Shown here: piece after piece, positions 24,469-34,900 of the stretch
How positions within the stretch are numbered: the first letter of the stretch is position 1
Layout: each line of letters opens with the position of its first letter
Assembly: GCF_963662255.1 (NCBI RefSeq)
Contig: NW_026912129.1
Coordinates: forward strand, 911,001 to 975,000
Direction: 5' to 3'
Origin: Cinclus cinclus
Taxonomy: Eukaryota > Chordata > Aves > Passeriformes > Cinclidae
Length of the DNA: 64,000 bases
Program-made: the position numbers and the translations under genes
Notes under the pieces: generated by a model
The model's database searches: none
The model's input: only the letters and a program-made list of their open reading frames with translations
What the model was told of the DNA's origin: nothing

Positions 24469-24790
24469 GGACTTTGCAGGGTTTCAACCCCAATTTCCAA
24501 AGGCCCTCGGCCTTTGCAGGGTCTAAACCCAAGTTCCCAAAGGCCCTCGGCCTTTGCAGGGTCTGAACCCCAATATCCACAGGTCGTTGGCCTTTGCAGG
24601 GTCAATAGCACACGAGCAAGGTGCCGTTGGCCTTTGCAAGGTCCAAGCCCCAATGGTCACGAGCTGTTGACAGCTCCAGGGTCCAAACCCCAATAAGCCA
24701 GGAGCAGTTGATTGTTGCCAGCATCCAACCCCCAACACTCCAACATTCCATGGTTTGTTGGTGGTTGCCATGGTCCAAAGCCCAGCATTC
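24469..24790. repeat. 40-bp minisatellite upstream of the first CEP250-like coding exon
   Basis: About seven to eight diverged units repeat with a 40-base period. Each begins with a GGCCTTTGCAGGGTC-like word followed by AACCCCAA and a purine-rich spacer. The units nearest 24469-24630 are best conserved, and those beyond about 24670 are degraded. The array starts 50 bases upstream (minus-strand sense) of the ATG at 24419, so it lies in the promoter, 5' untranslated region or first intron of that gene. Confidence 0.85.
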
Positions 24791-25593
24791 CAGGGGCTGG
24801 TGGAATGGCCCTCCCTGGCTCTCTCTCCCCCATCCCAGCTCCCTGCTGGCCCTGGCACCTGCCCTCCCTCCTCCGTGTCCCCACAGCCGTGCTGGGCAGC
24901 TGGGCAGGCACCTGGCTCATAGCATGAGTTCCAAGTTGCTGGTCCAGCATCAGTTTTAAGGCTCAGCACTCTCAAGACCCACATGCTCATTAGGGATGTG
25001 CTTAGCTCCTGAATCACAGGAATTCTTCTGTCTTCCCTGACACAGGGGAGATGTAAGAAAATAGCCTGAGAAGGTTCTTGGTGCTTACAAACATTCATGG
25101 AAAATAAAGCTTTGTGTTTGGAACAGTCACATGAGGAGGAAAAATGGTGTTTCAGAGTCTTTTGAAATTCTTACAGAGAAATGCCAAGTGCTGCAGTGGT
25201 TCAGGCTCATAAAATAGATTAAGAATCCTGAAAGAGCCATGAGTGCATTTGTTTCTCTGCTCTCTGTTTGGCAATATATCACTAGGTCTTCTAGGCAGAA
25301 GGAAAGTCTTGCTGCTTATATCAACGATTTCTTGCTAGGAGCACACCCTTAAGAACCAAATGGGTCTGCTTGGGAAAGCTTTGGCAGGTGTTTTTACCCT
25401 CATCTCTGATAGCACTCATCTGTGTCCTAGGGAGGACTTCTGTGCCCCAGTTGACAGGAACTGGCTTCTGAGCAGGGCACAAGTCCTCCGTGGAAGGGAA
25501 GAGCAGCACGTGCCTTCTCCAGGCCGTGTCTCTGCAGGGGCTGATGGCCCAAGGATGTCAGTGCCAAGTTAAGGTTCAGAGACCACTGCAGCT
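24791..25593. other. Spacer, nothing recognised
   Basis: Apart from a GC-rich stretch at about 24800-24920, I see no gene, repeat or element signature here. Confidence 0.4.
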
Positions 25594-25764
25594 TCAAGTC
25601 TCTGCTTCCACAAGAGCAGCTTTGGGCTCCTTGAGCAGAGCTGCAAAGGAGCGCGAGAGCTCCTGGTGAAGGTCTGGCAGCTCCTGCCTGGTGCTTGTGC
25701 AGCTCTCAGTGTAGTTCTGTCGCTGCTGTCAGGCCCGGGCCAGCTGTGACTGCAGCAGGGACAC
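25594..25764 (-). pseudogene. Broken CEP250 C-terminal exon
   Basis: After a CTTTCAG acceptor the minus strand encodes about 55 codons. Their spacing resembles, from memory, the C-terminal region of vertebrate CEP250: a Gln-Asn-Tyr, Ser-x8-Glu-Leu, then Asp-Leu-His-x-Glu-Leu-Ser-x-Ser, Ala-Ala-Leu, a Pro-x-Ala and a final Glu-Ala-Glu. An in-frame TGA at 25729-25731 follows residue 11 and another TGA ends the frame at 25594-25596. This is the strongest clue that the coiled-coil family derives from CEP250 rather than rootletin. It lies upstream of the copy-1 gene start and belongs to a different, mostly lost copy. Confidence 0.6.
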
Positions 25765-25992
25765 CTGAAAGAGGCACAAGGCCCGGCTCAGACAAGCCCA
25801 CGCTGGCAGGAGCATCCGCAGCCCCACGGTACCAGCTGTCGGGGCAGACACAGCCTCCAACTCCAGCCCTCACCAGCACTCTGCCCTTGAGCAAGGGCAA
25901 AGGAACAGGCTCCCAGACTGGCCCTGAACAGAGCCCACATGATCAACAAGTGCACTTCATGGCAGGCAAACCCTTCCCACGTACATCCCTCA

Positions 25993-26145
25993 GCCACCAC
26001 AGCTCGATTAGAGAGAGTTCCCACGGCATTTAGGAACCCAACTGGGATTTCCAAGGCACACATTTGGGCCCCGACCCCTTTCTCCACAGCCTTTCTCCAT
26101 CAGCAGGAGGGCTGCTGCTGCCCTGAGCTCCTGGAGAACTCTTCT
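25993..26145 (-). pseudogene. Remnant of a CEP250-like terminal exon
   Basis: This 153-base stretch is nearly identical to 13481-13632, the end of the last exon of the copy-1 gene, including the final codons Ser-Ser-Gly-Gln-Gln-Gln-Pro-Ser-Cys and the TGA stop, plus about 100 bases of downstream sequence. The match ends abruptly at 26145, so only the tail of another gene copy survives. Confidence 0.75.
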
Positions 26146-28980
26146 ACTTGAGCTGCAGCGCAGCCAGACCAGGCATCAGGGGGCTTTTTGGGGGCTTTCC
26201 TGAGGCCTTTTAGCACCCCAAGCCCCATTTTACAAGTCCCCAGTTTTTAATTATAAGTCAACTCTAGATTTAACTGACGGATATTTATTCAACCTTATTA
26301 CTCTTTTACTCCGTTTTACCAAATTTCAAGGGATTCTTCAAGAGATTCTGGGGGTTTTCTTGGTTTTGCCGTGTTTTAGTGCACAATCTGCCTTTTCACC
26401 CCTCCATTGATTAAATGGAACTAACATATAGCCTTAAATAGTTGCCACTTGCTGCAAGGCATTCCATTTCTGTGGGCTGAATGGAAATTCCGAGGAGGTG
26501 TTGAGGCTTTTTTGGGTTATTCTGAGTACCCGCCCAGCCAATCCCTGAGGGCACTTTTCCCCCCCCGGGGTTTGGGCGGGAGCCGCCCCCCCACTGTCAA
26601 TCCCTGAGGGGCGTTGGGCCGAGCCGGGAACTTCTCCCCGCCCTCCCCTCCCGATCACTCCCGCCCCTGCCCTGCCCTGCCCTGCCCTGCCTCGCTCCCA
26701 GTGCCCCTCCTGACTCTGAATTTTCCCCAGCTGCCCCAGTCTGCGCTGGTTCATACTGGTTTACTCTCGCCCCTCGCCGGCTAGAGGCGCTCCGGCGTCC
26801 CCCACTCCCAGAGGGGAAAATTCACATCGCTAGAGGTTCGTGTCCGTAAAGGAGGCAGAGCAGGCCTGGAAAAGTCCCTGGATTCGAACAAATCAGCCAA
26901 CTTGCTGCGCTGGTGGATGAGTGGCTCTATGTGTTTGGAGGTGGGGAGGGGGCTCGGGGGGTCCTGGGTGAATCCTAGGGGGATCTGGGGGGCAGGGGGG
27001 TGGCCGTGGAGTTTGGGGGACTTGGGGGAAATTCGGAGTGGGGGGATATGGTGGCATTTGGGGATCTGGGTGTAAGAAATGTGATTTGTGCTAACTAAAT
27101 TGTAACTATATTGGCAAAATTGTACTCGTATTAATAGAAAACAATTGTTACAAAGCAAGAAAGGAAATAGTGAGAAAAAGCAGATGGAATCCCCCAGCTG
27201 TTCGGTGGGAGGAGTAGAAGGATGTAGCTTTGATAAGCCACATCTAGAAATACAAATTTTGACCCTGGACAGGGCCAAATTGGGATGACTCCAGGCCTGG
27301 AACTTGAAATTACCTAACACCAAGCTTAGTGCTCCTGCACTGCCTGCAAGCTTACATAGCGGACAGTGATGAAGACAAAGAGCCTTTGTCAGAAATAAGA
27401 CCCCGAAAGGATGAGAGAGCCCTAACTACTAGTAGGGCATGTGCAACACACTGTAGTGACCTAGATTTTAGGAACAGTAACTAGGAGGAGTTTTCCAGAA
27501 AGTTCTGTATTAATATGTATTAGCATATAGCATATAATTGGGCTTTTTGGCCTGATTATTCGATAGGTGAGGAAGGGTGGGGCCCTCTCCATATCTCCAG
27601 CTGGTTTTGCTTATGCTTTATATGAACTTTAATTGCACTGAATTACTCACTGCCAAACCTTGTCTATTCTTAAATGTATACATCTAATATATTTGATTAT
27701 ATGTATTTCTAGACAATTGCTGCTACTGAAAAAAAGTGATGCTAAATTCATTCTTGTCATTTAGTAAATTGGAAAAAGAAATAAATGAAAAAAAATTGAG
27801 ATTCACCTCAAAGCCCAGAGGAGAATCTCACACAAAAGATTCTCCGTGTGTAGTGCACAAGAAGAAATGTTGAGAGGAAAACACAGTGGCAGCTGAGGCT
27901 TGTGGAACTCCCAGCATACTGAGCCTGCAGAGGAGGCAAACAGCCCTGGCAGTAGCTGAGGGGACTTCTCCTCACAGCCTCCTCTGAAAGTGTGTCACTG
28001 CAGGGGGGAAGGCTTGGAAACCGTTGCCGTTGAGAAAATACTGAGCTACAAACAATTCTCCATTCTTCAACAAAGCTACTCAGGTGCTCGACTTACATTA
28101 AAGAGCAGAACCAAAGGTGGTCAGAAATTTCCCATCAAAGCCTATTTGCAGAGAAACCCCACCATAATGTGAGCAAATATTTCTTAGCATCAGTCCACTC
28201 CAAAGAAACCCAAGCCTGTATTTGGCAGCGTTTTAAATGAACTTGAATTGTCTTTGCTCACATATCAGCTGGACTGCTTTGCTCCCTTTTTGTCCTAGAG
28301 AGAATATTAGAACGATTTGCTCTTGACAGGATTCCTTGGATGGTCCCCAGACCTGGCTCCTCCCCACGCCTTGCCTGGGCTCTTAAGGCAGCCTGTTAGC
28401 AGGGCCTGACTTTGTCATCTGCCATACTGAGCAGAGCTGGAAGAGAGAGGAGCAGAGCCACGGTCAGATCACAGATCTGCAGGGACACAACAGGAGCCCT
28501 GTGCCAGGGCCATCCCAGCTCGCTCAAGCCATGTCCAGGAGGGAGCAGGGACCAACGCAATCAGCCCGAAGCTGCTGGCCAAGAATCCCCCATGTGCCCC
28601 TGAAATCTCTCTGTGCTCTGCCCACACTAAGCCCCACTCACACAGGGAGCAGAGCCCTCCACAGCCAGGGCAGGGATTGCAACTCCCCCTGCCAGCCCGC
28701 TGCCCTCCCTCACCTTTGCAGATCAGCTGGAGCTGTTCCTGCTGTCCCCTCAAGATCTGCCCGGCGAGCCCTGGGAACACAGAGCCTGTCACTGCCCCAG
28801 CGGCACAGCTCCCTGCCAGCGGCGCTGCCAGCCCTGTGGCCACTCGCCCTCCTGGCCCCGCAGGGCTCAGCCCGGGCACTTGCCGCATCCCGACGCCCAA
28901 GGGCACGGCTGTGAGAGGGTGGCAGCAGTCCCGAGTGAAATAGAGAAATTGAGACTTAAGAATCAAGCATTAAGAAAGGT
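26146..28980. other. Single-copy spacer with GC-rich and LTR-like stretches
   Basis: About 26500-26830 is GC-rich with CpGs and GGGCGGG/CCCGCCC boxes, and could be a small CpG island or promoter, but no exon can be tied to it. About 26930-27070 is G-rich. From TGTAAGAAATG at 27071 to about 27650 the composition and an early TG suggest an LTR, but no matching end or target duplication was found. From about 27780 to 28980 nothing is recognised. Confidence 0.4.
26667..26691. repeat. Short CCCTG pentanucleotide tandem repeat
   Basis: About five tandem CCCTG units lie within the GC-rich stretch. Confidence 0.8.
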
Positions 28981-29292
28981 TTGACTAAAAGGGGGACTGA
29001 CAAAAATGTATTGTTTGCTCTAATTTATGGTGCTTACAAGAGCAGGAGATGAGCAAGGCTATAAGGTGGGGTCTAGGGCTCGAGTGTGCAAACAGGATGC
29101 AAGGACATTGACACCACAGGATAAGGGGGTCCTCAGACCCCTGAGACCAGTCTAACTGATATCCAAGTCTGGAAAATGACCAAAGCAATAAAGAGAGAGC
29201 ACGGGCAAGGAGGCAAGGTGAAAAGTTCAAACTGAGAGGATGACTTTCTCTTATCACTTATTTTTGTGGGTTATAGAGTGTTTTTCCTCACA
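28981..29292 (+). mobile_element. Probable 5' LTR of the truncated ERV
   Basis: The right end is set by CACA at 29289-29292, six bases before a TGG that could open a primer-binding site at 29299. An AATAAA lies at 29187-29192, about 100 bases from the LTR end as expected for R-U5. The left end is uncertain; a TG near 28982 would give about 310 bp. I could not match the putative primer-binding site to a tRNA with confidence. Confidence 0.5.
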
Positions 29293-29886
29293 TTAGATTG
29301 GTGAGCCAGCCAGGACAGAGTCTGTCTGGCTGCAGGAGTGGCCAAGGAGCGGATTCCCTGGCGCACCCCGGGATCTAACCTGGAGGAACCCCGGACCTCG
29401 GCTCGCTCACCGCGGGGATAAACAACGCTGCTGGCATTGAGGATCAAATGGTATGTATTAAATATCAAGAACAGGGCTGCTAGTAAGTCGTCCAGAGACG
29501 TCTGGCACATAGCACAGTCCCAGTGGGCTTGCAAGCAGCCGGCCGAGGGGGCTGGAGACAGAGGGAGAGGGATCGAACGTGGCCGATAGCGCGGCCGATG
29601 GAGGCGTGTCACTGAGCTGATAGAGCAGCCCGCTGGCGACTCTGGGGGTGAGTGGAGTGAACCCTTGTTTTGCTGCAATTTTGTGTGACTGCTAAGTCGG
29701 GACACGTGGAGTCATTGAGTGTGTCAGGGAGTGAGTGAGTGGTGAGACGTACCTTTGGTACGGAGCGAGTGCGGAGCTCTATCCGCGTTTCTGACCTCGG
29801 GTGACTGAGGCGGCCGGAGAAGAGCGAAGGAGCGGGGTCAGTACGGGGCGAGTGCAAGTGTGAACAGAGGAGTGGTGTGCTTGAAC

Positions 29887-30447
29887 ATGGAGTGGTTAGC
29901 ATTCATTTTAATTGTGGACAGACAAATTGAAGGAGCTTCTCCTCAGCAGCGGTCTGGACTTGATCCCTGGGAATTTATTGATCTAATAAATCACTGGCTA
30001 GAAAGAGGGAACAAACGGGACTATCTAGGAGGGGTAGATGAAACCGCTGCGGGAAGGTTGGTAGCCTTAGACTGGGACCAACCTGCAGTAGAGACTCTGG
30101 GTGTTCCAGAGGGAGTGAACGGGATAGCTTGTTTTTGTGGGAGATGTAGAGCCATCAGAGGATCAAGGGGTTGGAATCTGGTGTGGGTTTTATTACAGTG
30201 TGGAGATTGTGAAATCCATTGGTATTGTTGCTCTAGGAACGAGCAGGGTGTATGCCCAAAGTGTAAATTGAAAAACAATCCTAATCAAGTTAGTGTTGAA
30301 CCTAAAATTCTGAAGCTGGTGTGTGGAACATCACATTGGGTGTCTGTGAGTTGGGGTTGTGTGTGGGAAGAAAACTGGGAAAGAACAGTGAAATTATGTG
30401 AGGAAAGGTTTGGATGGAAACAGGACAGGGCAAGAAGGAGAAGATAA
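29887..30447 (+). CDS. ERV leader ORF: cysteine-rich, putative zinc-binding protein upstream of gag
   Basis: An intact frame of 186 codons lies between the LTR and gag. I chose the ATG at 29887 for its strong context (A at -3, G at +4); an in-frame ATG at 29860 would add nine residues. The first third is acidic and hydrophobic with several tryptophans. The centre holds Cys at residues 82, 84, 87, 105, 108, 114, 115, 123 and 126 with His111, including three Cys-x2-Cys pairs, which suggests zinc binding. The C-terminus is basic (Arg-Ala-Arg-Arg-Arg-Arg). The stop TAA (30445-30447) overlaps the gag ATG (30447-30449) as TAATG. In position it is like orfC of epsilonretroviruses such as walleye dermal sarcoma virus, but I see no sequence relationship. 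Function unknown. Its intactness next to a broken gag is unexpected. Confidence 0.6.
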   Translation: MEWLAFILIVDRQIEGASPQQRSGLDPWEFIDLINHWLERGNKRDYLGGVDETAAGRLVALDWDQPAVETLGVPEGVNGIACFCGRCRAIRGSRGWNLVWVLLQCGDCEIHWYCCSRNEQGVCPKCKLKNNPNQVSVEPKILKLVCGTSHWVSVSWGCVWEENWERTVKLCEERFGWKQDRARRRR

Positions 30448-30983
30448 TGGGAACTGGGCAAAGTAAAGAGATGCCTAAGGCCAGTCCATTGGGCTGTATT
30501 ATTATTGGAAAGATGTTTCCGGACAAGGAGGCACAGAAAACAAGAGAGACATTATCAGATTCTGTAAAAACTGGTGGCATTTATATAAATTGGACGAGGG
30601 AGTGAAGTGGCCACCAACTGGAACTTTGGATTATATCACACTATCACAGCTCATGCTATTTCTTAGGAGGGAAGGAAAGTGGAGAGAGGTAGCATATGCG
30701 GACATTTTCCTCTCTTCAAAATCATCCCGAATGACTGTGGACTCAGGGCTCCATTGGACCCTCTGGTATTGGCCCTAGAGAAGGAGAATAAGACAAAGAG
30801 AGGGAAGCTGAAGCATGGTTGTACAGCCTGCAGTATAGGGCAAAGATGCACAAAATCAGATAAGGTTTACCAGACTGTGGCCCAGGAACAAGATCTGGGA
30901 GATGATTTGCTCAGGTCTCCCCACATAAAACAGGAAAGGGATGAGGAGGAGGAGGATGCAGACTCAGAGGTACATCAGCAGAC
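30447..30983 (+). pseudogene. Broken ERV gag (matrix region)
   Basis: The frame from ATG 30447 begins Met-Gly with a downstream Ser-Lys, fitting a myristoylated Gag. It shifts frame and stops at 30605. A matrix-like segment continues in another frame from about 30590 (Trp-Pro-Pro-Thr-Gly-Thr-Leu and Arg-Arg-Glu-Gly-Lys-Trp motifs), and a third frame from about 30740 to 30985 carries a basic then Asp/Glu-rich stretch. At least two frameshifts disable it. Capsid and nucleocapsid regions are missing. Confidence 0.7.
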
Positions 30984-31105
30984 ATGACAGAAGCTCTTGA
31001 GTTACAGGTGTCTCTGCAAGGAGAACATTCCCAGCTCCAGGGCTGGTTGTGTCACGTAGGCCCAGCTCCCATGGCAGGGGTGAGTAGAGTGTCCCTGCTG
31101 ACCCA
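30983..31105 (+). repeat. Partial copy of the membrane-protein intron repeat
   Basis: This stretch resembles the starts of the units at 32944 and 34569 (GACAGAAGC, GTTACAGGTGT, CCCAGCTCCCA, GGCAGGGGTGAGTAG). It begins exactly where the ERV remnant ends and lacks the exon found in the other two units. Confidence 0.65.
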
Positions 31106-31750
31106 GAGGCTGACCAGTGATGGGCCCTGAGGGACTGGAGGAGCCCATGCTGAGCATCCCTGGGCTGAGGGCACATCTCCTTCAGGGGCATCATCTGAAG
31201 CTGGCCCTCCTCCAGGGACATGCCCAGGAAAAGAGGGAAGCTGTGGGATATGGGATTCTAATTGTTAAAGTTGTTAAGGGTTGTGTTCACCAGAAGGCCC
31301 TGTGGGGAAGGCTCAGCTGCAGGCTGGACAGTTGGAAGTTGGCTGGGGAGTGAGAGGCAGTTATGAGGAGGAAGGCATGGACAGCAGATCAGTGGGAAGC
31401 AGACTGAGGGGAAAAGATGCATGGGCAGACAGCAGCTGAGCCAGACAATGGGTGCCCATCTTCTCAAAAGTTTTGGTTTTGTCTGGTTGACATTAAAGGT
31501 AGAAAAGGGGGGTGATTTCTATACTAAAGCAATCTCCTTTGGATGCATAAGGGGATATGCGTCTCTTTGTTCCCTGTTGCTCCAGGAAGCCATCAAGAGC
31601 ATGTCCAGGGACACAGCCTGACCAGCAATGTCAGCATGCAGAACTAAGGTTCTGCTAAGCAATGGCCCTTGGATGAAGCAAAACATTTACAATCAGGGCA
31701 GCCCATTCGTACAGATGGGGGTACACTCTGGGGCTACAGCTAAGGCCATG

Positions 31751-31808
31751 AGGTCACAGCAGGCTCTGGGGTCACAGCAGGCTGAGGTCACAGCAGCCTC
31801 TGGGGTCA
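31751..31808 (+). promoter_or_regulatory. Cluster of four RGGTCA half-sites upstream of the membrane-protein gene
   Basis: A short tandem repeat of 34 bases carries AGGTCA at 31751, GGGTCA at 31769, AGGTCA at 31785 and GGGTCA at 31803, each followed by CA. RGGTCA is the half-site bound by many nuclear receptors. The cluster lies 175-230 bases upstream of the start codon at 31983. No TATA box is evident. Binding is inference; the spacing is wider than classical direct-repeat elements. Confidence 0.35.
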
Positions 31809-31982
31809 CAGAGGTCCCAGAGCCCCGTGGTTGCACAGCACCACAGCCACCGACCAGTCAGTCCTTGACCACAAATTGTTGTGGCAGCAGTGGCGGCAGC
31901 AGCAGTGGTGCTGACATTGGGACAGCGGTGTCAGAACAGCGGTGGCAGCAAGAGCTGTGGGACTGGCAGAGGGCAAGGCACC

Positions 31983-34900
31983 ATGGCCCTTGCTCTGCGC
32001 CTCTTCCTCCTGCTCCTCCTGGCAGTGGCCCTGCCTGCCAGGGCTGCCCAGGCAGCTCCGTGGCGAGGGAAGGGAGCAGGTGAGCCGGCGGCCTGGCTCC
32101 CCTTTCCCAGGACAGCGCCCCCTTCTCCCCAGGAAGCGCTGGGGATGGTTTTCCATAGGGCTTTGGGGAGGCTTTCCTCTGTGGGAGGGAGGGAGGGAGG
32201 GAGACATGGAGCCCACAGGGGCCCTGGGCTGCCGCGGTTTCCTGTCCAGGGATGTTGCACAGGACCTGCAATCAGTGTGGAGAGTGACAAGAGGCAGCCC
32301 CGAGCTCCCTTCCAGGCCCCTGAGCTGCTCTGGCCATATCCATTCACATCTGGCTAAAGCTCACTCATGCAGTTTTGGTTGAGATCAAGTCAGGCTTGAT
32401 GGATTCTGGAATATATGCCTTGCTGCCTTCTGGAGCCCTGGGTGATCCCACGGGATCGCTGTCAGTGGGAGGAAGGAGCATTTAGCTGTCAATCCTCTTC
32501 CCATGTGCAATGCCGGTGTCTTCTTCCATGTGCTCTGTGCAGTCATGGGGAGGAGCAGAGAGGGAACAGAAGGGAAGGCAAGGCAAGGGAAGGGAAGGCA
32601 AGGGACCTGGGCTGTGCCTTGGACGGCTGCTTTGCCAGCCCCAGGCAGGCTGAAGATCTCCTGCAGTGCTGGGAGCTGTTCTGTCCTGACTTTCTTTGTA
32701 GATGCACCTGTTGATGAAGTGGATCAGGCTTCTCAACCCACATCTAGGACTGAGCCTCTGGGAGATGCTGAGGGTAGGTGAAGGTCTGTCCCTCTGGGGG
32801 AGCTGCCAGCTCAGAGCGCAAAGCTCATCATGGGGGACATGGCTGCAGATGCCAGGACAGAGCTGTGCACGTGTGTGCCCTGGCCCTGTGCAATGCCCTC
32901 CGAGCTCTTGTGGCCTCTGTGCTGCCCGTGCAGAGCCACAGAGATGACAGAAGCTTCTGTGGCTGTTGAGTTACAGGTGTGTCTGCAGGGAAGACTTTTC
33001 AAGGTCCTTTGCTGGTTGCTGCACACCAGCCCAGCTCCCACGGCAGGGGTGAGTAGTGTGTCCCTGCTGAGCCCACAGGCTGAGCACTGCTGTTGTGGGA
33101 TCCAGTCCTGGGAAATGGAACTACTTTGCTCCAAGGTCCTCCGATGGGAAAGAAGAAAGCTACAGGACACAAGAAACTCAGTGAGCCATCTGAACGGATG
33201 ATGCAGATGCTGAAGGAAATGCTGCAGGGAAGACAAGGTGGGTGCATTTCCCTCAGCCTTCTCCTGAAACTCAGCAGCCGGGATCTACCTCTGCACATCT
33301 GGACACGCTGTGCCCAGCACAGCAGGAAGGGATTCATGGCAGCCTCAGTGCCCTGCTGCTGCTGCTGTCACACCCTGCAGAGCTGTTTCCCAGCCTGGCC
33401 TGGCTGCAGCTTCTCCCCAGCCTCTGCAGGAAGGCATTTACCATCAGCTGACAGGGAGCCTAATCTACACCATGGACCATGCACACCCTGAGATCTCCTG
33501 TAATCTGTTGGTCTCAGGGTAGATCAGGTGTAAGGGCTGTTTGGAGGACAGAGGGACCCGTCCCATCTCCAAAGTTTGGATAACTTCCTGAATCATATCC
33601 ATGACTTCAACAAGCACTGCCTCCTGAAGATGGGATCTTCCCCTTGGGGAAGAACTCCATCTGATCCAGCTATCCCTTTTCCTTTGTCCAGAGATGGAAG
33701 GGGAGACTGTGCAGAAGGCTGAGTTTCCCAGAGCAAGCAGTGCTTCTGTACCAGCCTCTGCTACAGGAAGAGAGGTGAAGCCAGGCACAGTCACAGGAGG
33801 TAATTGCTGAGCCTCTGGGCCTGAGCCCTGCTGAGCCTTGAGCTGCCATCTCTGCTGCTTGGCAGTGCGAGCACAGCCCGGACAAGAGTGGCACAAACCA
33901 GAGGAATTATCCCGAGCAGGCTCAGGGCACTCGGGTACTGAGCAGTCCTGCTGGGGTCCCTCTGTGGGAGACACTGCCTGAAAGCTGGGAGGGGCTGCAA
34001 GGGGTGCCCCTGGTGGGCAAAGGGCAGAGGGGGAGAGCAGGGCTCCAGTGTGTCCTGAGAGGGCCGGCCTCTGTCCCCTTGGGCTGGGGGAGCTGGCCCA
34101 GCAGAAGGAGGGAGGGAGGTTGGGAGGGATGATTGTGGCACTGCCGGCTGCGGTTTTTGCCAGGGATTTAGGGAGGGTTTCCTCTCGGGGACTGACAGAA
34201 ACCCCAGCGGCCCTGGGTACTACAACTGCCCCTCCAGGGATGTTGCAAAGGGCATGGAAAGAGTGTGGAGAGTGACCAGAGCCACCATAGAGCTCTCCAG
34301 GCCCCTCAGCAGCTGTGGCCATGTCCATTGACATCTGGCTGCCACAGCCTTACCCGATCCCCTTGCAATGCCCAGTTCCCTAAGGCAGAAGGGGATCCCA
34401 GCACACCATGGAAATGGTTCTCATCTGTGCTCCCTTCTAGGTGAGCGTGCTAGGAAGGCTTCTCCAGCACCTTGGCTTCATGAAGATTTTCAGCCTCTGG
34501 AGCCTCCTGCAGGTATGTTCTCAGCATCTCACCAAGGAATAATCTTTGACAACCTGGCAGGAACAAGGTGACAGAAGCTTCTGTGGCTGTTGAGTTACAG
34601 GTGTGTCTGCAGGGAAGACTTTTCAAGGTCCTTTGCTGGTTGCTGCACACCCGCCCAGCTCCCATGGCAGGGGTGAGTAGTGTGTCCCTGCTGAGCCCAC
34701 AGGCTGATCACTGGTTTTATGGGATCCTTTAATCTGAAATGGAAATACTTCCTCTTAAGTTCCACCAAGAGAGCGGTACAAACCTACAGGAGACAATAAG
34801 TCCCTGGAGGTATCCAAACACATGGCCAAGATGCTGAGTGATCTGGAGAGACACCGTGGTGGGTGCATTTCCCTCAGCCTTCTGCTGAGACTCAGCAGCC

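Larger units (their letters stand above)
28981..30983 (+). mobile_element. Truncated endogenous retrovirus (5' LTR, leader ORF, partial gag)
   Basis: The order is a probable short 5' LTR (about 28981-29292), a leader of about 1.1 kb with an intact cysteine-rich frame (29887-30447), and a gag start at 30447 followed by a frameshifted matrix-like remnant to about 30983. There the element stops abruptly against a host intronic repeat, and pol, env and the 3' LTR are absent. The matrix-like part resembles avian ERVK-type (beta-like) elements, from memory. It is single copy in this window and lies 1 kb upstream of the membrane-protein gene in the same orientation. Confidence 0.75.

Noticed and set aside
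27071..27650. LTR-like stretch starting TGTAAGAAATG
   Set aside because: No matching CA end, polyadenylation signal or target duplication could be found, so it is not listed as an element.
29350..29380. TGGCGCACCCCGGGATC as an alternative primer-binding site
   Set aside because: The implied tRNA end would have too short an acceptor arm, and the position does not follow a convincing LTR end.
32180..32205. GGGAGGGAGGGAGGGAGGG as a functional G-quadruplex
   Set aside because: It could fold, but it is a common simple repeat in an intron, with nothing linking it to a role.
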